Source: an uncultured Vibrio sp.
GTDB taxonomy: Bacteria; Pseudomonadota; Gammaproteobacteria; Enterobacterales; Vibrionaceae
DNA: 64,000 bases
Direction: 5' to 3'
Assembly (NCBI GenBank): GCA_947504195.1
Contig: CANNGN010000014.1
Span: 25,761 to 89,760 of the forward strand
Under the pieces are notes generated by a model that saw nothing but the letters and a program-made list of their open reading frames with translations, did no database searches and was not told the origin of the DNA. Both the position numbers and the translations under genes were made by a program. Shown here one piece after another: positions 26,541 through 35,314 of the stretch (position 1 is the first letter of the stretch; each line of letters opens with the position of its first letter).

Positions 26541-26669
26541 TGTCGCCCTCCAATGGCATAACGTTGAACGTTACGTGTTGTTCTGTAAATGCACGACATG
26601 TGCGGCTCCCGTTCTTTTCGCTTGATGTGATTAACTAATCAACATGCGAATTCTATTTTAATAGTTGTA

Positions 26670-26705
26670 AAAAAACCCCCGGACTTTTCAGTGCGGGGGT
26701 TTTGT
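26670..26705 (-). terminator. ilv attenuator terminator
   Basis: CCCCCG / CGGGGG hairpin followed on the minus strand by a run of seven Ts, located between the leader peptide ilvL and ilvG. It is the rho-independent terminator of classical amino-acid attenuation. Confidence 0.9.
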
Positions 26706-26716
26706 GATTCTTTTGT

Positions 26717-26809
26717 CTATCGTTTATCCACTAGCCCCTGCGCGGTATCAATAATGACCACCACGACAATCAGGTTAATCAGTGCAGAAATGTAAACGCT
26801 AAAGTTCAT
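26717..26809 (-). CDS. ilvL: ilv operon leader peptide
   Basis: A 30-codon frame, start ATG 26809, stop TAG 26717-26719. The product starts MNFSVYISALINLIVVVVII and is rich in the operon end products: Leu, Ile and especially a Val-Val-Val-Val-Ile-Ile run. It lies just before the attenuator hairpin. Ribosome stalling at these codons when branched-chain aminoacyl-tRNA is scarce would prevent terminator formation and allow ilvGMDA transcription. Confidence 0.88.
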   Translation of the reverse strand: MNFSVYISALINLIVVVVIIDTAQGLVDKR

Positions 26810-27015
26810 TAAATTGTGAGCTCTTTTCGACATATTTGTTGGACATTTAATCCGATGCCGTAGTGGTACCATACTATTCCATCGTATGACAAGTAAAAAC
26901 TCATTCTTTTTTCATATTTAGCCACCTTGAAAGCAGGGTATAAATATCATTCAAGGTTCGAACATGGTTGTATTTCAGCCTGATAATTCCACGTAATCAA
27001 TGAGAAAGGAAGAAT

Positions 27016-27963
27016 ATGGGACTTGCTATTATCCATAGTCGTGCATGTGTTGGAGTGGAAGCACCGGAAGTGACCATCGAAGTGGATATCAGTCATGGTA
27101 TGCCCGGTTTTGCTTTAGTCGGCTTGCCCGAAACTACAGTGAAAGAGTCACGTGATCGAGTAAGAAGTGCGATAATGCACTCACGTTTTGAGTTTCCACC
27201 AAGGCGTATTACGGTAAATTTAGCACCAGCCGATCTCCCAAAAGAAGGTGGGCGTTTTGACTTACCTATCGCATTAGGCATTTTAGTTGCTTCTGAGCAA
27301 ATTCCAGCTGATCTTATTGAAGGATACGAATTCTTAGGAGAACTGGCATTGTCCGGTGATCTACGTTCTGTAAAAGGCGTCATTCCTGCTGCATTAGCGG
27401 CGCGAACCGCGAAACGAAGTTTAGTTGTTCCTCAAATGAATGGTGCGCAAGCTGCACTCGTCGGGAGAGATACTCATCGTTCTGCAGTAACGTTATTAGA
27501 TGTTTGTGAAGCGCTTTGTGGTTCTAGTGAGCTGGCACTACATGAAGAGAGCCGCGTTGTGGTACAAGAAACTCACGGTCGAGATTTACAAGATATTATT
27601 GGACAGCAACAAGGTAAGCGAGCATTAGAAATTGCGGCTGCAGGTAACCATAATCTTTTATTTTTAGGGCCACCAGGAACAGGAAAAACCATGCTCGCTT
27701 CCCGTTTGCGTGATTTGCTCCCAGATATGAATGAAAACGAGGCAATGGAAACCGCTGCCGTGGGATCTTTGGTTCAGCAAGATATTAATCAACATAATTG
27801 GAAGCAGCGCCCTTTTCGTTCACCCCATCATTCAAGTTCAATGGCGGCGTTGGTTGGTGGTGGTTCTAATCCTAGACCCGGAGAGATTTCTCTTGCTCAT
27901 AATGGGTTGCTTTTTCTCGATGAGACTTTTGTAGTCCCAATAATCAAAACACATCAAAAGTAA
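27016..27963 (+). pseudogene. comM: comM, 5' fragment, interrupted by the genomic island
   Basis: YifB/ComM, an AAA+ Mg-chelatase-like helicase that promotes branch migration during natural transformation. Residues 1-303 are native: the N-terminal ChlI-like domain (MGLAIIHSRACVGVEAPEVT...), Walker A FLGPPGTGKTMLASRL and Walker B ending LFLDE at base 27924. The next 12 codons up to TAA 27961-27963 (TFVVPIIKTHQK) come from the island. The remainder of the gene is at 44700-45320. Removing 27925-44699 restores DE-MPEFER in frame, giving a normal 509-residue protein. The split protein lacks the sensor and C-terminal domains and should be inactive. Confidence 0.95.
27925..27961. repeat. Inverted repeat at the left end of the island
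   Basis: ACTTTTG (27925-27931) and CAAAAGT (27955-27961) form a perfect 7-bp inverted repeat starting at the first island base. It is a candidate pair of recombinase arm or core binding sites. The island reading frame TFVVPIIKTHQK runs through it. Confidence 0.5.
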
Positions 27964-28015
27964 ATAAGTTATTGAATTAAATCAATTATATTTTGTTTTT
28001 CTGTTCTTTTTTACA

Positions 28016-28044
28016 TTGACAATAATCACTTTGATGACTAGGTT
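28016..28044 (+). promoter_or_regulatory. Promoter of the recombinase operon
   Basis: TTGACA (28016-28021), 17-nt spacer, TAGGTT (28039-28044). The -35 box is part of an inverted repeat ATTGACA / TGTCAAT (28015-28021 and 28055-28061) that brackets the promoter and could be an autoregulatory binding site. Confidence 0.5.
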
Positions 28045-28076
28045 GTTATTGCAATGTCAATCTATGGAGTTTGATT

Positions 28077-30419
28077 GTGAATGTCAAAACACTAAATGAG
28101 CTTTCTTTATTAAACACTGCACTATCAGTCAAATACTCAAACTACCTAACATCTGCTGCGGAATCCTCAGTCCGTAATAAGACAATACAGCCAGTACTGA
28201 ATCTTTATGCGGCATACTGTTACTTGGTTGAACAAACCAACTACACAGCATTTAAAATATTGAATGACTCAAACTCACTCAATGCACACTTCCAGTCGCT
28301 CGTCGGTTTTATTTATAGCAGTGATAGTATCACTATCAATCACAGATATACCCTATGCAACCAATTCAAATATCTTTTCCGTTACATTGCACAGGACAAG
28401 CAATTAACCCTTGATGAAGTGCAGTTATCAACCGCCAAAATTACAGAGGATGCTTCGAACTGTCTAGCACAGTTTCGAAAGCTTGAGATAGATAAAGAAA
28501 AAGCTGATTACGTAAAGGGTTGGCAAGTGTTATCAAAAGAAGGTAAAAGCCTTGAGGTTCATCTTGATACACTTTATGTGAATTTTGGCGAAGCGTTTAC
28601 AAACAAAGTTCATTTGGCTCTAAAAAACTATGCTTATACACAGAAATCAACATCTCTGGCTAAGGCATTAGGAGCACTGAAAGTTCTTTTTTCCGGTATC
28701 TCTACTATTTATAACGAACGGGACGGATTGACAATAGAGGCACTTTTGAGCCGTAATCATGTGCAGCTCTTTTTCCACAAGGTGTTTAAAGTGCTATTTG
28801 TGCGCTCCCAAGCAGCCAAGCACTGCCCAAAGACTTTTCATGCTCAGTGGCGAAATACCATTAACTTTTATACAGAGTGCTTTATCAACACTGGTGTTTT
28901 CTCTGAACCCCACAAATCATTTATCGTTCCAGCTTGGAAAGACCCGAAAAATGCAGCACCCACTTTTTCAATTGGTGGCAAAGCAACACAGTTAGAAAGC
29001 AGCAGATGGTTTGCTAACATCCCACTCAAAATTAAAGATGAAGAGACTGTTTCAATTATTCAACAACGTATAGAGCGAGACATGGCGCACATCAGGCATA
29101 TATGTCTCTTGAAGTTTGAGGAGCTTTTAAAGAAAGAAGATAGAAATAAAGCTTTTCGTAAAACAGGCTCAGTTAAACCACTGAGCAATAATTCACATAT
29201 CTCTAAATATAAGAATTTTGTCGGTACAGACAACCTGGATAATACAGTAGCAACCTTTAATAAACACGGTATATGTCCTAATTGTTCAAACTATCAATCC
29301 TTTTTGGGGTTTCACGGTAATGCTAGCCAACTCCATATTGAGTTAAACTTACCCACCAAATCAACACTAAGTGCCCTTTTAACCCTTCTTGTGATGGAAC
29401 ACCCTCTGATAACGCCTTCTTGGTTGTCAAATTGGGTGCTATTTGATGTAAATGGCAATATGGTGGGCTACAAGCAAGTAGGAAATCAGCACATTGCGGT
29501 GAGTTACAAAGTACGCAAGGGAGCTACTAATGCACAACAAGAAGTTGTGCTCAATGAACTTTCTAAATCTATAGTAGATTTCTTGATATGGCATACTCAC
29601 ATAAGTCGTGAATACCTAAAAGACAGAGGGGATGTGAATTGGCGAAAGCTGATTTTGACCGCAACCGTTTCCAATGTAGTGTGCCCAAGTAACCTTAACA
29701 CCACTCTACATTCGGCAAATGATTTTTATTATTGGCTTCAAGATAAATCGCTCTTTGATCAGGGCAGCGATATCACCCTAGTAGATGCTCAAGCAATTTC
29801 TGATATTCATTCATTACGCTCGATTAGACGACACAGAGGTTTTCAAATTTACTTGGAAACACGTTCAATGGATGCGGTTGCGGAAGCGCTTGGTCATGAA
29901 AAGAAAGATGCAAATTTACTGACATCTTATCTTCCGAAGCCACTTATGGACTTCTTTAATGCGCGCTGGATACGTCAGTTTCAGAACGCTATTTTACTTG
30001 AAGCCATGAAAGACTCAGTGTACCGACTTGATGCCGTAAACATGAGCACTCAAGATATCGAAGAGTTCTTAAAAAATCACGGTATCAGCAACATTCCAGA
30101 TCATTCAGATTATGATTTTGTTCAGCAAAACTCTACAGATAATGAAGCTTCTGAATCTTTAGTATTTGACCATTTGACATACACTATATCCACCTCTCTA
30201 TTACAGTTACTTATGGCGATACGCATTGTTGTTGAAAGTAGCGGTGATGGTGATTCTTTTTTAGATATTGTTTCTCACTGGTATCAATCAGCAGTGTTTG
30301 TCTTAGATACGCTAAGTTCAGGTAAGCATGGCGCTGATAATGATTTGATGGAAATGCTTGATATTGCGACTAATCACAAGCTGAATGCTGACTTAATTAA
30401 AGGAGCGCTGCTATGTTAA
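28077..30419 (+). CDS. Large tyrosine recombinase 1 of the island (780 aa)
   Basis: First gene of the recombination operon. The C-terminal catalytic region has H-S-L-R (H578, R581), LGH (H607) and a candidate nucleophile Y618 in LLTSYLP. Spacing H607-Y618 is 11 rather than the usual 9, and the box I arginine is not obvious (perhaps in THISREYL near residue 511). Activity is therefore less certain than for the two partners. The long N-terminal region of about 480 residues holds a CPNC motif near residue 400 and no other domain I recognise. GTG 28077 with GGAG 7 nt upstream was chosen over TTG 28071. The stop overlaps the start of the next gene by 7 nt. It may be structural or non-catalytic. 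Confidence 0.82.
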   Translation: MNVKTLNELSLLNTALSVKYSNYLTSAAESSVRNKTIQPVLNLYAAYCYLVEQTNYTAFKILNDSNSLNAHFQSLVGFIYSSDSITINHRYTLCNQFKYLFRYIAQDKQLTLDEVQLSTAKITEDASNCLAQFRKLEIDKEKADYVKGWQVLSKEGKSLEVHLDTLYVNFGEAFTNKVHLALKNYAYTQKSTSLAKALGALKVLFSGISTIYNERDGLTIEALLSRNHVQLFFHKVFKVLFVRSQAAKHCPKTFHAQWRNTINFYTECFINTGVFSEPHKSFIVPAWKDPKNAAPTFSIGGKATQLESSRWFANIPLKIKDEETVSIIQQRIERDMAHIRHICLLKFEELLKKEDRNKAFRKTGSVKPLSNNSHISKYKNFVGTDNLDNTVATFNKHGICPNCSNYQSFLGFHGNASQLHIELNLPTKSTLSALLTLLVMEHPLITPSWLSNWVLFDVNGNMVGYKQVGNQHIAVSYKVRKGATNAQQEVVLNELSKSIVDFLIWHTHISREYLKDRGDVNWRKLILTATVSNVVCPSNLNTTLHSANDFYYWLQDKSLFDQGSDITLVDAQAISDIHSLRSIRRHRGFQIYLETRSMDAVAEALGHEKKDANLLTSYLPKPLMDFFNARWIRQFQNAILLEAMKDSVYRLDAVNMSTQDIEEFLKNHGISNIPDHSDYDFVQQNSTDNEASESLVFDHLTYTISTSLLQLLMAIRIVVESSGDGDSFLDIVSHWYQSAVFVLDTLSSGKHGADNDLMEMLDIATNHKLNADLIKGALLC

Positions 30420-32824
30420 GTGTTGCAATCGACAATTCCTCCATTGCTAATCTCATTGAAGACATCGTGCTTGACCGTTCGAGGTTGAATGGCCTAAGTA
30501 CTGAGACTCTTGAAGAGATTATAAATTTTTCAGTAGTTACTGATGACTATCGAGCATTAGATATCATTACACATATCCATACGGGTATCTACGGCTACGA
30601 TGACAGGCAGCCCGAATGGTTAGAATCCAGTTTTTCCGCAACCAAATGGGTACTAATATTTGGAAAAACCCCAAAAACGATACATTGGGACACGGTTTAT
30701 TTGGACGATGGAAAGAAACTAACGAACACAAAGCATCAAAAGTTATTAAATAGTTTCAAATACTGGATTACAGCGGCAGATAACCCACTTGAAAACGGTG
30801 GGAAAATTATCAGCCCAGTAACTGCTTGTCATAAAGTTACAAAAGTTATCGCCCTCATCAATGCTATCTTGCTGCACTCTAAGGAGTTAAAACTGGCAAA
30901 ATATCACCTTCTGAATGTAAATGATGACTTTTGGTTGAACATTTTGATGAAATACGCCGAGCACGGAAGTTTCCACGGCGTGTACGAGATTGATAAGCGC
31001 ACCCAAGTACTACTTGATACTGCTTCTCAAGGTGTTTCAGATGCAGATGTGCAAGCGTTTAAAGCTAAGTATCCCTACATTTCACAAAACAATGCTCAAG
31101 ATGAAATTTGCTTATCCCTAGCTGATAGGGATAAGTCGTGTGCTTGGCTTTTTGAGCACGGTTATTATCGAACTAGAGAAGTCACTAGACTTGTTGGCAA
31201 TAGCACTGTGCTGGGTGAATTGTTGTTTGATGGTAAGATGCTTTATCACGATATCAACTTACCCAATTACGCAGAGCTTCACCTCCAAGAGCCAAAACGA
31301 AACTCAGAGTATCGGGCTGTTGAGAATAGAGATACCTCAATAGGCACGAACCAAAACACAATCAAGGCATACATTGAAGCAATTCGATTGATTAATACTA
31401 ATCTTGAACGTGAAGATGCTGCAAGTCCCTTAATTCCGTCCGAGCGTATCAGTGCAGGTCATATTGGTTGGTTAGTTAGTTTAAAAAAAACAGGACGTAC
31501 TCGCACTTTATCGCCTAAATTTGTATTTAATTTAATTCGTCAGTGCTACGACTTTTCACAAGAGCATTTACCTTCAGAGGAAGGCGCTGTTACTTTACTA
31601 GACGAAACGTTAACTCTGCTATCTAAAGCAAGAAGTAAATCTACTAGAATATACTCCAATAATCTCCGTCCACACGAAGGCGCCTTAGCTTGGAATGAAG
31701 AGTTGCACAGAGAGATGTCTAGTACTGAGCGAGGTTATTGGTTTCAAACGGACGCAATCAATTGCTTAAGTAATGAATACATAAAAAAAGGAATAAAGCA
31801 GGTTCAAGGCTTTGTTGAAAGCACTGAAAAGCGCCACGAACGTATTCGAGCCAACGAAAGTTTGTTTGATTTGTTCTCTGTTCTGCAAGGCGCTATACAG
31901 GTCTTGGTGGGAGCAATCATGGCTCGGAGACAAGATGAGTTAGTCAAATTGAAATCTCATGGCAATCTATCACCCCATGTAGACCCTTTTTCAAAAGAAG
32001 GACTAAAGACTGAATACAGCTTGAAGTTTGAGGTAAAGAAAACTGGTTCAAAAGGCTTAAATGCTCCCGTAGAAAGACCGATCCCTTTATCTATTGCCAG
32101 GTTCATCTGGCAACTGGAGCAATTTAACATCAAAGCCTGTGAGTTAAACTTATCCAAAGGAAAGTTGTCTCTGTTTAACAATTTAGAATCACAGCGATGC
32201 CAGTTAAGTCAGGTAAATTCTAATACGCACAACGCACATATCGATGCTTTATGTGATTACTTAGAAACGGACTTAGTAGAGTACGACAACGGTGAGTACC
32301 GCCGGAATTATGTTCGTCAACACCAATTGAGACGCTTCTTTGCGATGGCATTTTTTTGGTCTAAAGGGTTTGATGGCATGGATGCTTTGCGCTGGATGCT
32401 CGGACATTCAGACATGGAACACCTATACCACTACATCTCAGAATCGGAGACAGGGACGGTACTAAATGGAGCTAAAGCCAGTGTAATTGTTCGTGGTCTT
32501 GTCGATACCACCTCTGAACTTGCGAAGCTCGAAGGAATAGAAGAGGTTCGCAAAGTGATTGCAGAGCGTCTGACTGGCGATAGTTTAACACCGATCACTA
32601 TAGAGTCGGTGAGTGAAGCAGCAGAAGACTATGATGATGAATCTTATCTAACGGTCCCTCATATTAGTCAACTTCAAAAAGAGCAGGACATTGAAACGGA
32701 GGTTATCCATCTTTTAGAAGAGGGACGAATCACGCTTGAGCCCGAGTTCTTTACCGTAGATGATTGTGATGGGGGTGGCACTCAAACCTTTAACTTAATT
32801 CTAAAAATCAAAAACCTTGATTGA
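30413..32824 (+). CDS. Large tyrosine recombinase 2 of the island (803 aa)
   Basis: Second recombinase, start ATG overlapping the previous gene by 7 nt. The catalytic set is complete: box I arginine in IMARRQDELVKL (R505 or R506), H637-Q-L-R640, H665 in MLGHSD and Y674 in YHYIS, 9 residues after the histidine as in XerD and lambda Int. The first 450 residues contain a probable SAM-like DNA-binding part (TNQNTIKAYIEAIRLI) and otherwise unknown sequence. The C-terminal 120 residues are acidic and unusual for an integrase. In size and order it recalls the TnpB-type recombinases of Tn554-like elements. Confidence 0.87.
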   Translation: MLSVAIDNSSIANLIEDIVLDRSRLNGLSTETLEEIINFSVVTDDYRALDIITHIHTGIYGYDDRQPEWLESSFSATKWVLIFGKTPKTIHWDTVYLDDGKKLTNTKHQKLLNSFKYWITAADNPLENGGKIISPVTACHKVTKVIALINAILLHSKELKLAKYHLLNVNDDFWLNILMKYAEHGSFHGVYEIDKRTQVLLDTASQGVSDADVQAFKAKYPYISQNNAQDEICLSLADRDKSCAWLFEHGYYRTREVTRLVGNSTVLGELLFDGKMLYHDINLPNYAELHLQEPKRNSEYRAVENRDTSIGTNQNTIKAYIEAIRLINTNLEREDAASPLIPSERISAGHIGWLVSLKKTGRTRTLSPKFVFNLIRQCYDFSQEHLPSEEGAVTLLDETLTLLSKARSKSTRIYSNNLRPHEGALAWNEELHREMSSTERGYWFQTDAINCLSNEYIKKGIKQVQGFVESTEKRHERIRANESLFDLFSVLQGAIQVLVGAIMARRQDELVKLKSHGNLSPHVDPFSKEGLKTEYSLKFEVKKTGSKGLNAPVERPIPLSIARFIWQLEQFNIKACELNLSKGKLSLFNNLESQRCQLSQVNSNTHNAHIDALCDYLETDLVEYDNGEYRRNYVRQHQLRRFFAMAFFWSKGFDGMDALRWMLGHSDMEHLYHYISESETGTVLNGAKASVIVRGLVDTTSELAKLEGIEEVRKVIAERLTGDSLTPITIESVSEAAEDYDDESYLTVPHISQLQKEQDIETEVIHLLEEGRITLEPEFFTVDDCDGGGTQTFNLILKIKNLD

Positions 32825-32833
32825 GGGGGGATA

Positions 32834-33364
32834 ATGAAAGTTTTAGAGAAAAACCAAACTAAGGTACTTGAAACAGAAAAACTGTTAAGAGAAATTATTA
32901 CATCCCCCATTGAGTTTAAAAGAGATGAAGAACTAATAAAAGCACTCAAGTCGCAATCGGCTATCGCTAAATATCGTAACCAAGAGCGGAACATAGCCTC
33001 ATGCTCATTAAACACGGTCAAAAATATTTCAGAAGCACTTTTAGAGAGAGGCTTCTTATCCCTAGATGAACTGCGGATCAATGCAAAGCTGGCGGTAGAG
33101 GCTGTGCATCATGCTGAGAAAACATTCAAAGGTAACAAGCAAACCGTCGTGGGTTTAAAGCATAAAGTCGCAGAGCTTGAATCGGAACTGGATGCAGCGC
33201 AGCGCAGCAACTCTTTACTGACAGGTATGGTCTCTGAGTTACGCTCTAGGCTAAAGCAACTGTCTGTGCATGAAGGGACAGTAGAAGAACGGCAGGAGCT
33301 TAACCGAGAGTACAATAGGAAGATTGAAGCACAGATGAATTACACACTGAATGGGGAAGTGTGA
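32834..33364 (+). CDS. Small coiled-coil protein of the recombination operon
   Basis: 176 residues between recombinases 2 and 3. The first half contains a possible helix-turn-helix (SLNTVKNISEALLERGFLSL); the second half, from about residue 100 to 160, is a long coiled coil (VVGLKHKVAELESELDAAQR and following). Small proteins of this type accompany recombinases in Tn554 (TnpC) and GInt islands, where they help direct or activate recombination. That role is inferred here from position. Its TGA stop overlaps the ATG of the next gene (TGATG), which indicates translational coupling. Confidence 0.75.
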   Translation: MKVLEKNQTKVLETEKLLREIITSPIEFKRDEELIKALKSQSAIAKYRNQERNIASCSLNTVKNISEALLERGFLSLDELRINAKLAVEAVHHAEKTFKGNKQTVVGLKHKVAELESELDAAQRSNSLLTGMVSELRSRLKQLSVHEGTVEERQELNREYNRKIEAQMNYTLNGEV

Positions 33365-34722
33365 TGGCGGTTCGCAAGCTTAAGGATTTTGAACAATGGA
33401 GCCACCTAGGGTTTGATGGTGCGCTAGTATTTCGTAAGCCTTTGGACATCCCATTCGTAACCTACAGTAACCATGTGCCATGCTATGAAGCTAATGCATA
33501 TATTCATAAGTTGATATTGAGAAATCTAAAAAGTGACACAATTCGTGGATATGCGCACGATATCATTCACTTGGTGCACTTTATTGAAAAACAGCCATTA
33601 TTAAACCGATTTAGCCAGCTTACAGACGAAACATTTACCCTTTTTATTCAATCTCTACAAGCAGATAGGACAGCGCTCGGTGAGCTAAAACGGAAGAATA
33701 ACTCCGTTATAAAGATCGCCTATACTTGCTTAGACTTCTTGCAGTTTGTCCAAGATTTTCATGATTTGAGAGCTTTTATTGGTAGGGATAAAGGTAATTC
33801 TATTCAGATACTTGAAAAGCCTTATAAGCGCAAGCAGGAAGGCCGAAGAGGGTTTATTGAAGGTGTCAAAGTCACTCATACGGCCGTGCCAACGAAAGAT
33901 GAAATCAAGAAGCGTCACCCTGTATCGGGAGATGATGCCTTGCGCGTGTGGGAGTTTATAAAGTCTCAGAAAAACAAAGATAAACGCAGAAGAGACATGG
34001 CGTTATACACTTCAATGGAGCAATTAGGCGCTCGTGTATCGGAGCTTCATTTGATTAAAATGACTGATTATCAGGAAGCGAGACGCACAGGTATGCTCAC
34101 TCTTACTAGCTTAAAGCGTAAAGACGATAACACCACTAGAAAGATTCCTGTGTCACACCTTTTACTATCTGTTATTGCGGATTACATCAAAATTCGCAAG
34201 AAAGTAATGAAGAAGAAAGCTAAGCATGACTACCTCTTTATCAGCTTAAAGACAGGTCAACCCTTATCCGCTGATTCGTGGACAACGTACATGAACTTAT
34301 GGAGAAAAGAGCTTGGCATCGAAGGAGAGTTACATCCACACCTTTGGAGGCATGCATTTATTACAGACAAACTTAAGGAGCTTATACTGGCTACTAAAGA
34401 AGTGAATGATAAAGATGATTTTAGAAAACATTTGCTACACACACAAACGTTTAAAATGCAGCTTCAGCAGTGGACTGGGCACACAATACTTAGTTCGTTG
34501 GATGTCTACATTGATTTGGCTTTTGCTGATATTCATGGCTACACAGAGGTATACAATGCAGTTTCTCTAAAGTCGAGTGTTGACTTTGCTAAGCGTCAAA
34601 TAGAGTTATTAGAAGAACAAATAGAAAGAAAAGAGCTAACAACTACCGGAGCCCTCGGTGAAATCAAAAGGTTGTTAGGGGCTTTTCAGACGGATATTGA
34701 TAAAAGCATTATTTCCTCATGA
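33364..34722 (+). CDS. Tyrosine recombinase 3 of the island (452 aa)
   Basis: A complete phage-integrase-family enzyme: N-terminal SAM-like core-binding domain (residues about 50-130), then box I R224 in LGARVSELHLIKM, H326-L-W-R329 in HPHLWRHAF, H373 in QWTGHT and the nucleophile Y382 in LDVYIDLAF, at the canonical 9-residue distance. A helical extension of about 70 residues follows (QIELLEEQIERKELTTTGAL). ATG 33364 overlaps the preceding stop; GTG 33361 is an alternative. It is the last gene of the recombination operon. Confidence 0.9.
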   Translation: MAVRKLKDFEQWSHLGFDGALVFRKPLDIPFVTYSNHVPCYEANAYIHKLILRNLKSDTIRGYAHDIIHLVHFIEKQPLLNRFSQLTDETFTLFIQSLQADRTALGELKRKNNSVIKIAYTCLDFLQFVQDFHDLRAFIGRDKGNSIQILEKPYKRKQEGRRGFIEGVKVTHTAVPTKDEIKKRHPVSGDDALRVWEFIKSQKNKDKRRRDMALYTSMEQLGARVSELHLIKMTDYQEARRTGMLTLTSLKRKDDNTTRKIPVSHLLLSVIADYIKIRKKVMKKKAKHDYLFISLKTGQPLSADSWTTYMNLWRKELGIEGELHPHLWRHAFITDKLKELILATKEVNDKDDFRKHLLHTQTFKMQLQQWTGHTILSSLDVYIDLAFADIHGYTEVYNAVSLKSSVDFAKRQIELLEEQIERKELTTTGALGEIKRLLGAFQTDIDKSIISS

Positions 34723-34897
34723 CAGTAGAGCTTTATTCTGTCTCAATTATAGATAATTGTAGTGTTAGTGGGTTTTCTAAATTAGCAATAGATGAATTGG
34801 TTTAAATGTAGATGTCGGTGGATAATATAGTTCGATCAAAACATATCTAAAATAAGACAGTTTCCATCTATAAAACAATAAAGTTTGATCATTTTAT

Positions 34898-35209
34898 CTA
34901 TTCTCTGTTCGAATGCTTAAGTTTATCAATCAACGACTTCTTATCATCATTACTGAGATTAGAAATCAAAACAGCTAGTTCTGCGCTTTGGTCATCTTCA
35001 CAAAAAAAGTAGTTTAACGGTACGCCCAACTCATTCGCTAGTTTTCGCAAAGTATCAACATCTGGGAGATGTCTACCCTTTTCATAGTGGTTCATTCGAC
35101 CACTCGCAGAGCCTTCATCCATACCGACTCTTATACCAAGTTCTTTCTGCGAAATGCCCATTTTCTTACGAGCTTGTTTGAGGCGTGCTGGAATTGGATT
35201 GTTATGCAA
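34898..35209 (-). CDS. XRE/Cro-CI family transcriptional regulator
   Basis: 103 residues. HTH_3 domain at residues about 8-65 (RLKQARKKMGISQKELGIRV, then HLPDVDTLRKLANELGVPLN), followed by a short helical tail. It is transcribed divergently from the wHTH gene at 35315, and two identical operators lie between them, so it is most likely an autoregulating repressor. No peptidase domain for LexA-like self-cleavage is present. The preceding 175-bp gap (34723-34897) holds nothing recognisable. Confidence 0.88.
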   Translation of the reverse strand: MHNNPIPARLKQARKKMGISQKELGIRVGMDEGSASGRMNHYEKGRHLPDVDTLRKLANELGVPLNYFFCEDDQSAELAVLISNLSNDDKKSLIDKLKHSNRE

Positions 35210-35237
35210 CGTTTTATCATCTTATAATTCTCACATG

Positions 35238-35252
35238 CTTAGATTGTCTAAG
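35238..35252. promoter_or_regulatory. Operator O1 of the island control region
   Basis: Palindrome CTTAG-N5-CTAAG. It overlaps the -35 box (TTGTCT) of the promoter toward 35315 and lies 29 bp before the XRE gene start. Confidence 0.65.
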
Positions 35253-35273
35253 TTTCTCTCAGTTGTGTATACT
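35245..35273 (+). promoter_or_regulatory. Promoter of the wHTH gene
   Basis: TTGTCT (35245-35250), 17-nt spacer, TATACT (35268-35273). Both hexamers overlap the two operator palindromes, so a bound repressor would block it. Confidence 0.6.
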
Positions 35274-35286
35274 TAGCAATCCTAAG
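35272..35286. promoter_or_regulatory. Operator O2 of the island control region
   Basis: Second copy of CTTAG-N5-CTAAG, 34 bp centre to centre from O1. It overlaps the end of the -10 box and the presumed start of transcription. Confidence 0.65.
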
Positions 35287-35314
35287 TTTTGTAAAAGTTG
35301 AGATTTCATAAAAA

